Assembly: GCF_000717715.1 (NCBI RefSeq) | Contig: NZ_JOAI01000011.1 | Span: 62,001-126,000 of the forward strand | Direction of reading: 5' to 3' | DNA from: Streptomyces sp. NRRL B-24484 | GTDB taxonomy: Bacteria; Actinomycetota; Actinomycetes; Streptomycetales; Streptomycetaceae | DNA: 64,000 nt | In this document: positions 49,643-56,966 of the stretch, piece by piece | Layout: each line of letters begins with the position of its first letter | How positions within the stretch are numbered: the first letter of the stretch is position 1 | The notes under the pieces: model-generated | The model's database searches: none | The model's input: the letters and a program-made list of their open reading frames with translations, nothing else | What the model was told of the DNA's origin: nothing | Made by a program: the position numbers and the translations under genes

Positions 49643-50623
49643 ATGTCGATTCTCGGACGGCTGCTGGGACGCCGGTCCCGCGGCGGGGGAGCCGCACTCG
49701 CGGTGGACCCGGCGCACGGCGACGAGGAACTCCGCGGCCTGCAGGCCCGGGCCGCCGCCGGTGACTGGCCGGCGGTCCGCGCCGGCCTCGACGCCGTCGC
49801 GGACGAGGCGGACCGGACGTGGCTGATCGCCCAGCTCGCCGAGACCGCCGGCAGTGAGACCTGGCTGGCCGCGGCGGTCGCCGCCGAACCGGACTCCGCC
49901 CTGCCGCTGCTGCTCGCCGGCGCCCGCCAGATCTCCTGGGCCTGGGAGGCCCGCACCGGAGCCCGCGCCCAGCACGTCGGCCGCGAGCAGTGGCAGGTGT
50001 TCGGCGAGCGGCTGGAGAAGGCCGAGGAGCAGCTGTACGACGTCGCCGAGCGCGAGCCGGGCTGGCTCGCCCCCTGGTACTTCCTGCAGATCAGCGCCCG
50101 CGGCGCCTCCCTCGGCCCGGACGCCGCCCGGTACCGCTTCGAGGCCGCGCTGCGCCGCCGCCCCGACCACCTCGGCTCGCACCGGCAGCGGCTGCAGCAG
50201 CTCTGCCGCAAGTGGGGCGGCTCCCACGAGGAGATGCACGACTTCGCCCGGACGGCCACGCTTGCCGCACCGGAGGGCAGCCCGCTCGGCGAACTCGTCG
50301 CCCTGGCCCACATCGAGCACTGGCTCGACCTCGACAGCGGCGAGGACCGTGCGTACATCACCCGGCAGGCCGTCAGGGACGAACTGTACGAGGCCGCCAA
50401 GCGTTCCGTGCTGCACCCGGCGTACGTCCGGGGGCGCGGCTGGCCCGGCGCGTTCAACACCTTCGCGATGGCGTTCTCGCTGGCGGGTCAGCCGGTCACG
50501 GCGAACGTGCTGTTCCGCGAGCTCGGCGACACGGTGACGGAGTTCCCCTGGGCGTACCTCGACGCCGACCCCGTCGAGGCCTTCCGGACCTGCCGCACCG
50601 CCGCCGCCCGCGCCGGGGGCTGA
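49643..50623 (+). CDS. Helical-repeat (TPR-like) protein upstream of the HSP90 gene
   Basis: A 326-aa cytosolic protein built of helical pairs: LRGLQARAAAGDWPAVRAGL, WLIAQLAETAGSETWLAAAV, ERLEKAEEQLYDVAEREPGW and FEAALRRRPDHLGSHRQRLQ. The last two are clearly tetratricopeptide-like. No catalytic motif and no export signal. The ATG at 49643 follows GGGGGCTGCC. It precedes the HSP90 and TPR genes on the same strand (107-bp gap), which makes it a candidate member of that unit. Confidence 0.75.
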   Translation: MSILGRLLGRRSRGGGAALAVDPAHGDEELRGLQARAAAGDWPAVRAGLDAVADEADRTWLIAQLAETAGSETWLAAAVAAEPDSALPLLLAGARQISWAWEARTGARAQHVGREQWQVFGERLEKAEEQLYDVAEREPGWLAPWYFLQISARGASLGPDAARYRFEAALRRRPDHLGSHRQRLQQLCRKWGGSHEEMHDFARTATLAAPEGSPLGELVALAHIEHWLDLDSGEDRAYITRQAVRDELYEAAKRSVLHPAYVRGRGWPGAFNTFAMAFSLAGQPVTANVLFRELGDTVTEFPWAYLDADPVEAFRTCRTAAARAGG

Positions 50624-50730
50624 CGTCCCGACCCGGCCGTCCGGCACCCCCGCTGCCCGACAGCGCGCCGGGCCGCCGCACCGCCCCGCAGCCGTCCCCC
50701 TCGCCGCCGAACCGAAAGAGCCCCGATCCG

Positions 50731-52623
50731 GTGTCAACCGACAGCACTCCCCGCGACCCGAACACCGCAGCCCCCGGCGCCGCCCCGACCGCCCACACCT
50801 TCCAGGTCGACCTGCGCGGCCTGGTCGACCTGCTCTCCCACCACCTCTACTCCAGCCCCCGCGTCTACCTGCGCGAGCTGCTGCAGAACGCGGTCGACGC
50901 GATCTCCGCCCGCCGTGCCGCGGACCCGGACGCCCCCGCCCGGATCACCGTCCGGGCCGACGGCGACCTGACCGTCACCGACACCGGCATCGGACTCACC
51001 GAGGCCGACGTGCACACCTTCCTCGCCACCATCGGCCGCAGCTCCAAGCGCACCGCCGACGGCGGCCTCGACAACTCCGGCCTGGCGGCGGCCCGCAGCG
51101 ACTTCATCGGCCAGTTCGGCATCGGCCTGCTCGCCTGCTTCGTGGTCGCCGACGAGATCACCGTCGTCAGCCGCTCCGCCAAGAGCCCGGACGCGCCCGT
51201 CGTCGAGTGGCGCGGCCACTCCGACGGCCGCTACACCATCACCACCCTGCCCGCGTCGGCGAAGCCCGAGCCCGGCACCACCGTGCACCTCACCCCGCGC
51301 CCCGACGCCGCCCGCTGGACCCGCCACGACCAGGTCGTCGAACTCGCCCGCCACTACGGCAGCCTGCTGCGCCACGAGGTCACCGTCACCGACGCCCGCG
51401 GCACCGCCACCCGGATCGACGCCCCCGCACCCTGGGACGTCCGGCACGGCTCCCCGCTCGCCCGCCGCGAGGCGCTGAACGCCTACTGCCGGGACACCTT
51501 CGACTTCACCCCGCTCGACACCATCGAGCTCGACCTGCCGCTGGTCGGACTGCGCGGCGCCGCCTACGTGCTGCCCGACGCCGCGCCGCCCTCGCGCCGG
51601 GCGGGCCACCGGGTCCACCTCAAGGGCATGCTGGTCTCCGACCAGGCCGACGACCTGCTGCCGGACTGGGCGTTCTTCGTCCGCTGCGTCGTCGACGCGG
51701 ACGGCCTGCGCCCCACCGCCTCCCGCGAGGGCCTGTACGCCGACGAGACGCTCGCCGCCGTCCGCGAGGCCTGCGGCGCCCGGATCCGCGACTGGCTGAC
51801 CGGCCTGTCCGCCAGCGACCCGGCCCTCCTGCACCGCTTCATCGGCGTCCACCACCTGGCCGTCAAGGCGCTCGCCCGCTACGACGACGAGCTGCTGCGG
51901 ATGCTGCTGCCCTGGCTGCCCTTCGAGACCACAGACGGCAACGTCACCCTCGACGAGTTCGCCCGCGCCCACCCGGTGATCCTGGTCGCCCGCACCGTCG
52001 AGGAGTTCCGCCAGGTCGCGCCGATCGCCGGCGCCGCCGGCCTCGGCGTCGTCAACGGCGGCTACACCTACGACAGCGACCTCGTGCACCGGCTGCCCGA
52101 GATCCGGCCCGGCACCTCCGTCGCCGACCTCGACCCGGGCACCGTCACCGCCCACCTGGACACCGTCGACCCGTCCGCCGAACTCGCCGCCGCCGCCTTC
52201 CTCGCCACCGCCCGCGAGGTCGTCGGCCGCTTCGACTGCGACGTCGCACTGCGCAGCTTCCACCCCGCCAGCGCGCCCGCCCTGCTGCTCGACAACCGCG
52301 AGGCCCGGCACGAGCGCACCCGGGCCCGCCTCGCCGACGAGGCCGACGGCCTGTGGGCGGACATCCTCGGCTCGCTGCGCGCCGAGGTGCCGCGGGCGCA
52401 GCTCGTCCTCAACCACCTCAACCCGCTGGTGCGGCGCGCCGCCACCATCCCCGGCAAGGAGCTCGCGGTGATCGCCGCCGAGGCCCTCTACGGGCAGGCC
52501 GTGCTGCTCACCCGCCGCCCGCTGACCGCGGGCGAGAGCGCCCTGCTCAACCGGTCGTTCCTCGGCCTGCTCGACCACGCCATGCTCGGCCGCGACGCCG
52601 CCGACCCGCAGAAGGAGTCCTGA
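50731..52623 (+). CDS. HSP90-family chaperone
   Basis: A 630-aa protein of HtpG length. The N-terminal GHKL ATPase domain is well preserved: FQVDLRGLVDLLSHHLYSSP, YLRELLQNAVDAISARR (E and N of the Bergerat fold), VTDTGIGLTEADVHTFLATI and SDFIGQFGIGLLACFVVADE. A middle domain follows (VHLKGMLVSDQADDLLPDWA, then FFVRCVVDADGLRPTASREG, with the catalytic-loop Arg region). The C-terminal part is more divergent than in canonical HtpG. GTG start at 50731. Its TGA shares one base with the ATG of the 979-aa TPR-like gene, so the two are translationally coupled. This is probably a specialised paralogue rather than the housekeeping chaperone. Confidence 0.92.
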   Translation: MSTDSTPRDPNTAAPGAAPTAHTFQVDLRGLVDLLSHHLYSSPRVYLRELLQNAVDAISARRAADPDAPARITVRADGDLTVTDTGIGLTEADVHTFLATIGRSSKRTADGGLDNSGLAAARSDFIGQFGIGLLACFVVADEITVVSRSAKSPDAPVVEWRGHSDGRYTITTLPASAKPEPGTTVHLTPRPDAARWTRHDQVVELARHYGSLLRHEVTVTDARGTATRIDAPAPWDVRHGSPLARREALNAYCRDTFDFTPLDTIELDLPLVGLRGAAYVLPDAAPPSRRAGHRVHLKGMLVSDQADDLLPDWAFFVRCVVDADGLRPTASREGLYADETLAAVREACGARIRDWLTGLSASDPALLHRFIGVHHLAVKALARYDDELLRMLLPWLPFETTDGNVTLDEFARAHPVILVARTVEEFRQVAPIAGAAGLGVVNGGYTYDSDLVHRLPEIRPGTSVADLDPGTVTAHLDTVDPSAELAAAAFLATAREVVGRFDCDVALRSFHPASAPALLLDNREARHERTRARLADEADGLWADILGSLRAEVPRAQLVLNHLNPLVRRAATIPGKELAVIAAEALYGQAVLLTRRPLTAGESALLNRSFLGLLDHAMLGRDAADPQKES

Positions 52624-55562
52624 TGACGGACACCCCCGAGGCGCTCACCGAGGCGCTGCGCGCCAACGACGCCCGCCCCTACGGCCGTTCGCGCACCGTC
52701 ACCGCCGAGGAACTCGCCGAGGCCGCCGAGCAGTTCCCCGACCACCGCGAACTCCAGGTGCTCGCCCTGATGGACCTGATGGAGGCCTACGAGTACGACG
52801 GCGAGCCCCGCAAGGCCCCCGTCGTCTTCGCCCGGATCCTCAAGCTCTGGGACACCCACCCCGACGACTTCAACGAGTGGGCCCGCCTCCAGGTGTTCTG
52901 GCGGTTCAAGTGGGTCGCGTCCGCGCTGCTCTCCACCCCGGACGTGCCGCTGGACGCGATCCGGCGCTGGCACGACGAGATGCGCAGCCGCTACACCGCC
53001 GCAGACCACGGCCTGCAGCCGTACTACGCGCAGCGGTACCACCTCGCGGCGCACACCGGTGACGCCGCCGACGACGCCTTCGACCTGTGGGCGACCCGGC
53101 CGCGCTCGCAGATGAGCGACTGCACCGCCTGCGAGATCCGCGCCCGGGCCCGCCACCACGCCGCCCGCGGCGACGACGCCCGCGCCCTGCGGGAGTGGCA
53201 GCCGGTGCTCGGCGGCGACAGCACCTGCTCCGAGGAGCCGTGGACCAGCCACGCCTGGGCGCTGTTGCCGCTGCTGCGCGAGGGCCGGCTCGACGAGGCC
53301 CGCTCCAGCCACCTGGTCGGCTACCGCGGTGCCCGCGGCAAGTCCGGCACGGCGAGCCAGATCGGCCTGCACCTGGAGTTCTGCGCGCTCTCGGGCAACG
53401 AACCGCGCGGTCTGGAGATCCTCGCCGAGAACCGCGGCCTGTTCGACGGGCACGGCGACCCGTACGCCCGGCTGGGCTTCCTCGTCGGCGTCGAGATCCT
53501 CACCGCCCGCCTCGCCGCGCTCGGCCACGGCGAGCTGCCCGCCGCCGGCCCCGCCGGGCGGAACTGGACGGTCGACACGCTGCACGCCCACGTCGCGGCC
53601 GAAGCCGAGCAGTCGGCCGCCCGCTTCGACGCCCGCAACGGCACCACCGCGGTCGGCGACGGCCGCCGGGCCCGCCTCGCCCGCACCCCGCTGCTCGACC
53701 GGCCGCTCGCGCTCGGCGTGCGGGCCGCCGGGCAGGTGCCCGTGCCGGCCGCCGCCCCGGTGGTCCGGCCCGAAACGGCGCCCGTGCCCGAGGACTTCGC
53801 CGAACTCGTCCTGCGCGCCCGGGAACTCGACCGGGTCGACCACCCCGACGCCGACGCGCTGTGGGACCGGATCGCCGCCGCCGTCGACGCAGAGGGCCAC
53901 GTCCACCCCGACCACCCGGAACTCGGGCCCGCCGAACGGGTGCGGGGCAACCTCGCCGACCGCCGCGCCCAGCAGGCCTTCGAGGCCGACGACTGGCGGA
54001 CGGCCCGCACCGAACTCCTCACCGCCGCCGAGCTGTACGAGAGCGCCGGACTGCCGGGCCGGGCCCTGGTCATGCGCACCCGGGCCGCCGTCGCCCACCT
54101 CGGCGAGGACGAGGACGGCGCCCGCCCCGACTGGCCCGCCCTCGACGAGGCGCTGGACCACGCCGACGCCTTCGCCGCCCGGGCCGCCCGGGCCGGGGAG
54201 GAGCAGGGCAAGGACGCCGCCGAGGACCGGCTGGCCGTGCTGCACAGCCTCACCTTCGCCGCCTACCAGGAGCTGGTCGCCGCCCTGCCGGAACCGTCCG
54301 GGGAGGTGGCCGCCCGCTTCGAGGGGCTGCTCGACTCCTACCGCACCGCGAGCACCGGGCTCGGTCTGCCGCTGCGCATCGCCACCGCCCGCCAGTACGC
54401 CGCCGACGTCGCCGCCCGGCAGGGCCGGATGGCCGAGGCGCGCGCCGGACTGGAGGCCTCGATCGAGCAGTTGGAACAGGACGGGCTGCCCTGGCGCACC
54501 CCCCGCCCGCTCGGCCTGCTCGGCCAGATCGAGCTGATGACCGGTGAGCACGCCCGCGCGGCCGGGGTCCTGCAGCGGGCGATCGCCGAGGCCGTCCGCT
54601 GGCGCGACACCTCCTTCCCCTACGGCCCGACCTACGCGATGCTCGGCCACGCCTGCGAGCACACCGGCGACCCGGCCGGCGCCGTCCGCGCGCTCACCGA
54701 GGCCGCCGACCGCTTCGACCGCGCCGGCAAGGCCGAGGACGCGGCGAGCGCCCGGATGCACCTCGCCTCGGTGCTGCGCGACAGCGGGCGGCCCGGCGAC
54801 GCGGTCGCCGTCCTGGAGTCGCTGCTGCTGGAGACGGACACGGACGGCTTCGACGAGCGGGCGCGCGCCCAGGTCCGGCTCGACCTGGCCCGCGGCCTGC
54901 TCGGCCTGGAGGAGTACCGCGAGGCCGCCGAGCACTACCTGCTGCTCGCCGACCGGTCCGCCGGCTGGGAGGACGGCCGGGACATCCACACCATGGTCGC
55001 CTGCGAGGCCACCGTCGCCCTCGCCGAGGCCGGCCGCTGGGAGGCCGCCGACACCGCCCGCACCCGCGCCCTCGCCGCGCACGCCGCCGCACCCCGCGCC
55101 GACCAGGTCTGCGACATGCTGCAGCAGCTGGCCCGGCTCACCGTGCAGGCCCGCGGCGAGGACGGCCTGGACGAGGCGCTGGCCCGGCTCGACGAGGCCG
55201 ACGAGGTCGTCACCGGTGCCGAGGCCGACGGCCACCCCGTCACCGCCTGGTACCAGCGCGGCCTCGGCCACTACGAGCGGGCCCGCTGCTACGCCTTCAC
55301 CGACCGGGCCGAGGAGGGCCTGGCCGCCGCGGAGGCGGCCGTCGCCGCCCACGAGGCAGGCGGCACGGACGGCGAGGAGCCGCGCGCCGAGGCCCTGCGG
55401 ATGGCCGCCCTGATCGAGGGCCGCAGCCTCGGCCGCACCGAGGCCGCCCGCGCGCGACTCGCCGACGGCATCCGCCGCTGCGAACGGGCCGGCCTGCCCG
55501 ACGCGGCCCGGGTCCTCGCCGCCCTCGGCGACCGGCTCGCCGCCGAGGCCGGCGCGTCCTGA
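52623..55562 (+). CDS. Large tetratricopeptide-repeat-like protein coupled to HSP90
   Basis: A 979-aa cytosolic all-helical protein. Repeated helix pairs run through the whole length, for example FEADDWRTARTELLTAAELY, ASIEQLEQDGLPWRTPRPLG, QIELMTGEHARAAGVLQRAI, GDPAGAVRALTEAADRFDRA and LGLEEYREAAEHYLLLADRS, matching the TPR consensus. The N-terminal 300 residues are less regular and contain DCTACEIRARARHHA. It has no nuclease, kinase or protease motif. Overlap by one base with the HSP90 gene suggests an HSP90 partner; in eukaryotes TPR proteins are the standard HSP90 co-chaperones. Ends at two strong hairpins. Confidence 0.85.
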   Translation: MTDTPEALTEALRANDARPYGRSRTVTAEELAEAAEQFPDHRELQVLALMDLMEAYEYDGEPRKAPVVFARILKLWDTHPDDFNEWARLQVFWRFKWVASALLSTPDVPLDAIRRWHDEMRSRYTAADHGLQPYYAQRYHLAAHTGDAADDAFDLWATRPRSQMSDCTACEIRARARHHAARGDDARALREWQPVLGGDSTCSEEPWTSHAWALLPLLREGRLDEARSSHLVGYRGARGKSGTASQIGLHLEFCALSGNEPRGLEILAENRGLFDGHGDPYARLGFLVGVEILTARLAALGHGELPAAGPAGRNWTVDTLHAHVAAEAEQSAARFDARNGTTAVGDGRRARLARTPLLDRPLALGVRAAGQVPVPAAAPVVRPETAPVPEDFAELVLRARELDRVDHPDADALWDRIAAAVDAEGHVHPDHPELGPAERVRGNLADRRAQQAFEADDWRTARTELLTAAELYESAGLPGRALVMRTRAAVAHLGEDEDGARPDWPALDEALDHADAFAARAARAGEEQGKDAAEDRLAVLHSLTFAAYQELVAALPEPSGEVAARFEGLLDSYRTASTGLGLPLRIATARQYAADVAARQGRMAEARAGLEASIEQLEQDGLPWRTPRPLGLLGQIELMTGEHARAAGVLQRAIAEAVRWRDTSFPYGPTYAMLGHACEHTGDPAGAVRALTEAADRFDRAGKAEDAASARMHLASVLRDSGRPGDAVAVLESLLLETDTDGFDERARAQVRLDLARGLLGLEEYREAAEHYLLLADRSAGWEDGRDIHTMVACEATVALAEAGRWEAADTARTRALAAHAAAPRADQVCDMLQQLARLTVQARGEDGLDEALARLDEADEVVTGAEADGHPVTAWYQRGLGHYERARCYAFTDRAEEGLAAAEAAVAAHEAGGTDGEEPRAEALRMAALIEGRSLGRTEAARARLADGIRRCERAGLPDAARVLAALGDRLAAEAGAS

Positions 55563-55566
55563 CGCA

Positions 55567-55640
55567 CCGTGGCCCGGCGGCATCCCCGCCGGGCCACGGC
55601 CGCCCCGCCGCTCCGCCCCGCCCCGCCGCTCCGGCGGGGC
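55567..55640 (+). terminator. Double hairpin terminator of the HSP90-TPR operon
   Basis: First stem: 14 perfect pairs (CCGTGGCCCGGCGG at 55567-55580 with 55586-55599). Second stem: 9 perfect pairs (GCCCCGCCG at 55620-55628 with 55632-55640). The strongest termination signal in the window; it isolates the operon from the nucleotidyltransferase gene that follows. Confidence 0.85.
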
Positions 55641-55651
55641 AGACTGGCCGC

Positions 55652-56452
55652 ATGACGGATCCTTCGGACGGCCGGCGCGTCCCCGCCGAGCTGCAGCCCT
55701 ACCTCGACGAACTGGTCCGCCGCACCCGCGCGGTGTGCGGGCCGCGGCTGACCGGGGTCTACGCGGTCGGCTCGGTCGCGCTCGGGGACTACCGGCACGG
55801 GCGCAGCGACGTGGACGTCGCCGTGGTCGTCGATCCCGCGCTGCCCGCCGGCGCGCTCCGCGAACTCGCCGCGGAACTGGCCCACCCGGCCCTGCCCTGC
55901 CCGGCGACCGGGCTAGAACTGGTCGTCTACGGCACCGACGTCGCGGGCGGCCCGGCCGGGCGGGCCGGGTACCTGCTCGACCTCAACACCGGCCCGCTGC
56001 TGCCCGAGCGGGCGAGCTTCGACCCGGCGGGGGCGACGGCCTTCTGGTACGTCGTCGACCGCGCCGTCGCCCACCAGTCGGGCCTGGCACTGCTCGGCCG
56101 GCCGGCACCGGAGGTGATCGCCGCCCCGACCCGGGCCGACGTCCTCGCCGCGCTCGCGGCCGCCGTCCGCGAACACGCCGAGGGCGAGGGCCACCTCCCG
56201 GACAACCGGGTGCTCAACGGCTGCCGCGCGGCCGCGTACTGCCGCACCGGCCGCTGGCTGCCCAAGCGCCGCGCCGCACAGGAGACCGCCGCCGCCGAGC
56301 CGGCCTTCCGAGCGCTGATCGACGCGGCCCTGGACAGCTACGACCGGCCCCGCGCCGAGGCCCGCCCGCTGCCCCCGGCCGAGGTGCGCGCCCTCCTCGA
56401 CCGGGTCGGCGACCTGGTGGCACAGACGGCCGCCGGAGACGCCCCGCGCTGA
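55652..56452 (+). CDS. Nucleotidyltransferase, aminoglycoside adenylyltransferase-like
   Basis: A 266-aa protein of the AadA-like class. The N-terminal nucleotidyltransferase domain shows GVYAVGSVALGDYRHGRSDV, with the GS-x9-D-x-D pattern (DVDVAVVV). The C-terminal helical domain includes NRVLNGCRAAAYCRTGRWLP and KRRAAQETA, as in the DUF4111 half of streptomycin/spectinomycin adenylyltransferases. AadA proteins adenylylate aminoglycosides, but actinomycete relatives may have other substrates. Resistance cannot be claimed from sequence alone. It starts 12 bp after the second hairpin. Confidence 0.85.
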   Translation: MTDPSDGRRVPAELQPYLDELVRRTRAVCGPRLTGVYAVGSVALGDYRHGRSDVDVAVVVDPALPAGALRELAAELAHPALPCPATGLELVVYGTDVAGGPAGRAGYLLDLNTGPLLPERASFDPAGATAFWYVVDRAVAHQSGLALLGRPAPEVIAAPTRADVLAALAAAVREHAEGEGHLPDNRVLNGCRAAAYCRTGRWLPKRRAAQETAAAEPAFRALIDAALDSYDRPRAEARPLPPAEVRALLDRVGDLVAQTAAGDAPR

Positions 56453-56594
56453 CCTGTCCCGCGCCGACGGGCCGCGGCGGTCGCGGTCCGCCGGTTCTGG
56501 GGACAGACGCGGGTTTGTTCCGGCGATAAAGGCAGTTGATCACCGCATATAGTGGGGCCGTCCGGGACCTTCGGACGTGCGGGCGGGAGGGTGG

Positions 56595-56966
56595 ATGCTG
56601 GCGGTGGACGTCCGGCAGTCGCTGCGCGGCGGCGACACGGTCGAGCAGGCGGCGGGCCGCGGCTGGCGGTTCGCGGCCCAGACCGTCGCCGAGCACGGGG
56701 ACTTCCTGCTGGCCTTCGTCGACGGCGGCGTCTGCGTGGGCGCGTTCGAGATCCGCGCAGCCGCGGACGACCCGGCGACCGGCCGCTACCGCTTCGACCT
56801 GGCACCCGCCGCACGCTTCCGGTGGGCCCTCGGGCAGCGGCTGCCGCTGCCGCCCGGCCGCAACCCCGCCCGCATCCTCGCGGGCACCGCCCTGCGCGAG
56901 TTCCTCGACGCCGCACCGCCCGCCGCCGCGGCGGCCACCCACCACGCCCCGCAGGAGACGCCGTGA
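56595..56966 (+). CDS. Unknown protein coupled to tap (123 aa)
   Basis: Family not recognised. The ATG at 56595 follows GGGAGGGTGG. The product has a beta-rich look (MLAVDVRQSLRGGDTVEQAA, GWRFAAQTVAEHGDFLLAFV, DGGVCVGAFEIRAA, then RFRWALGQRLPLPPGRNPAR), with no Cys cluster or export signal. Its TGA overlaps the GTG of tap by 4 bp, so it is translationally coupled to the telomere genes. A TATAGT -10 candidate is at 56548-56553. Confidence 0.7.
   Translation: MLAVDVRQSLRGGDTVEQAAGRGWRFAAQTVAEHGDFLLAFVDGGVCVGAFEIRAAADDPATGRYRFDLAPAARFRWALGQRLPLPPGRNPARILAGTALREFLDAAPPAAAAATHHAPQETP

Noticed and set aside
52488..55583. 1031-codon open frame antisense to the TPR-like gene, and a similar one antisense to tap (56786-59887)
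   Set aside because: Composition artefacts of GC-rich third positions. The sense frames carry real repeats and family motifs.
55652..56452. Called as a confirmed aminoglycoside-resistance gene
   Set aside because: The fold and motif fit AadA-like enzymes, but relatives in actinomycetes have unknown substrates, so only family membership is claimed.
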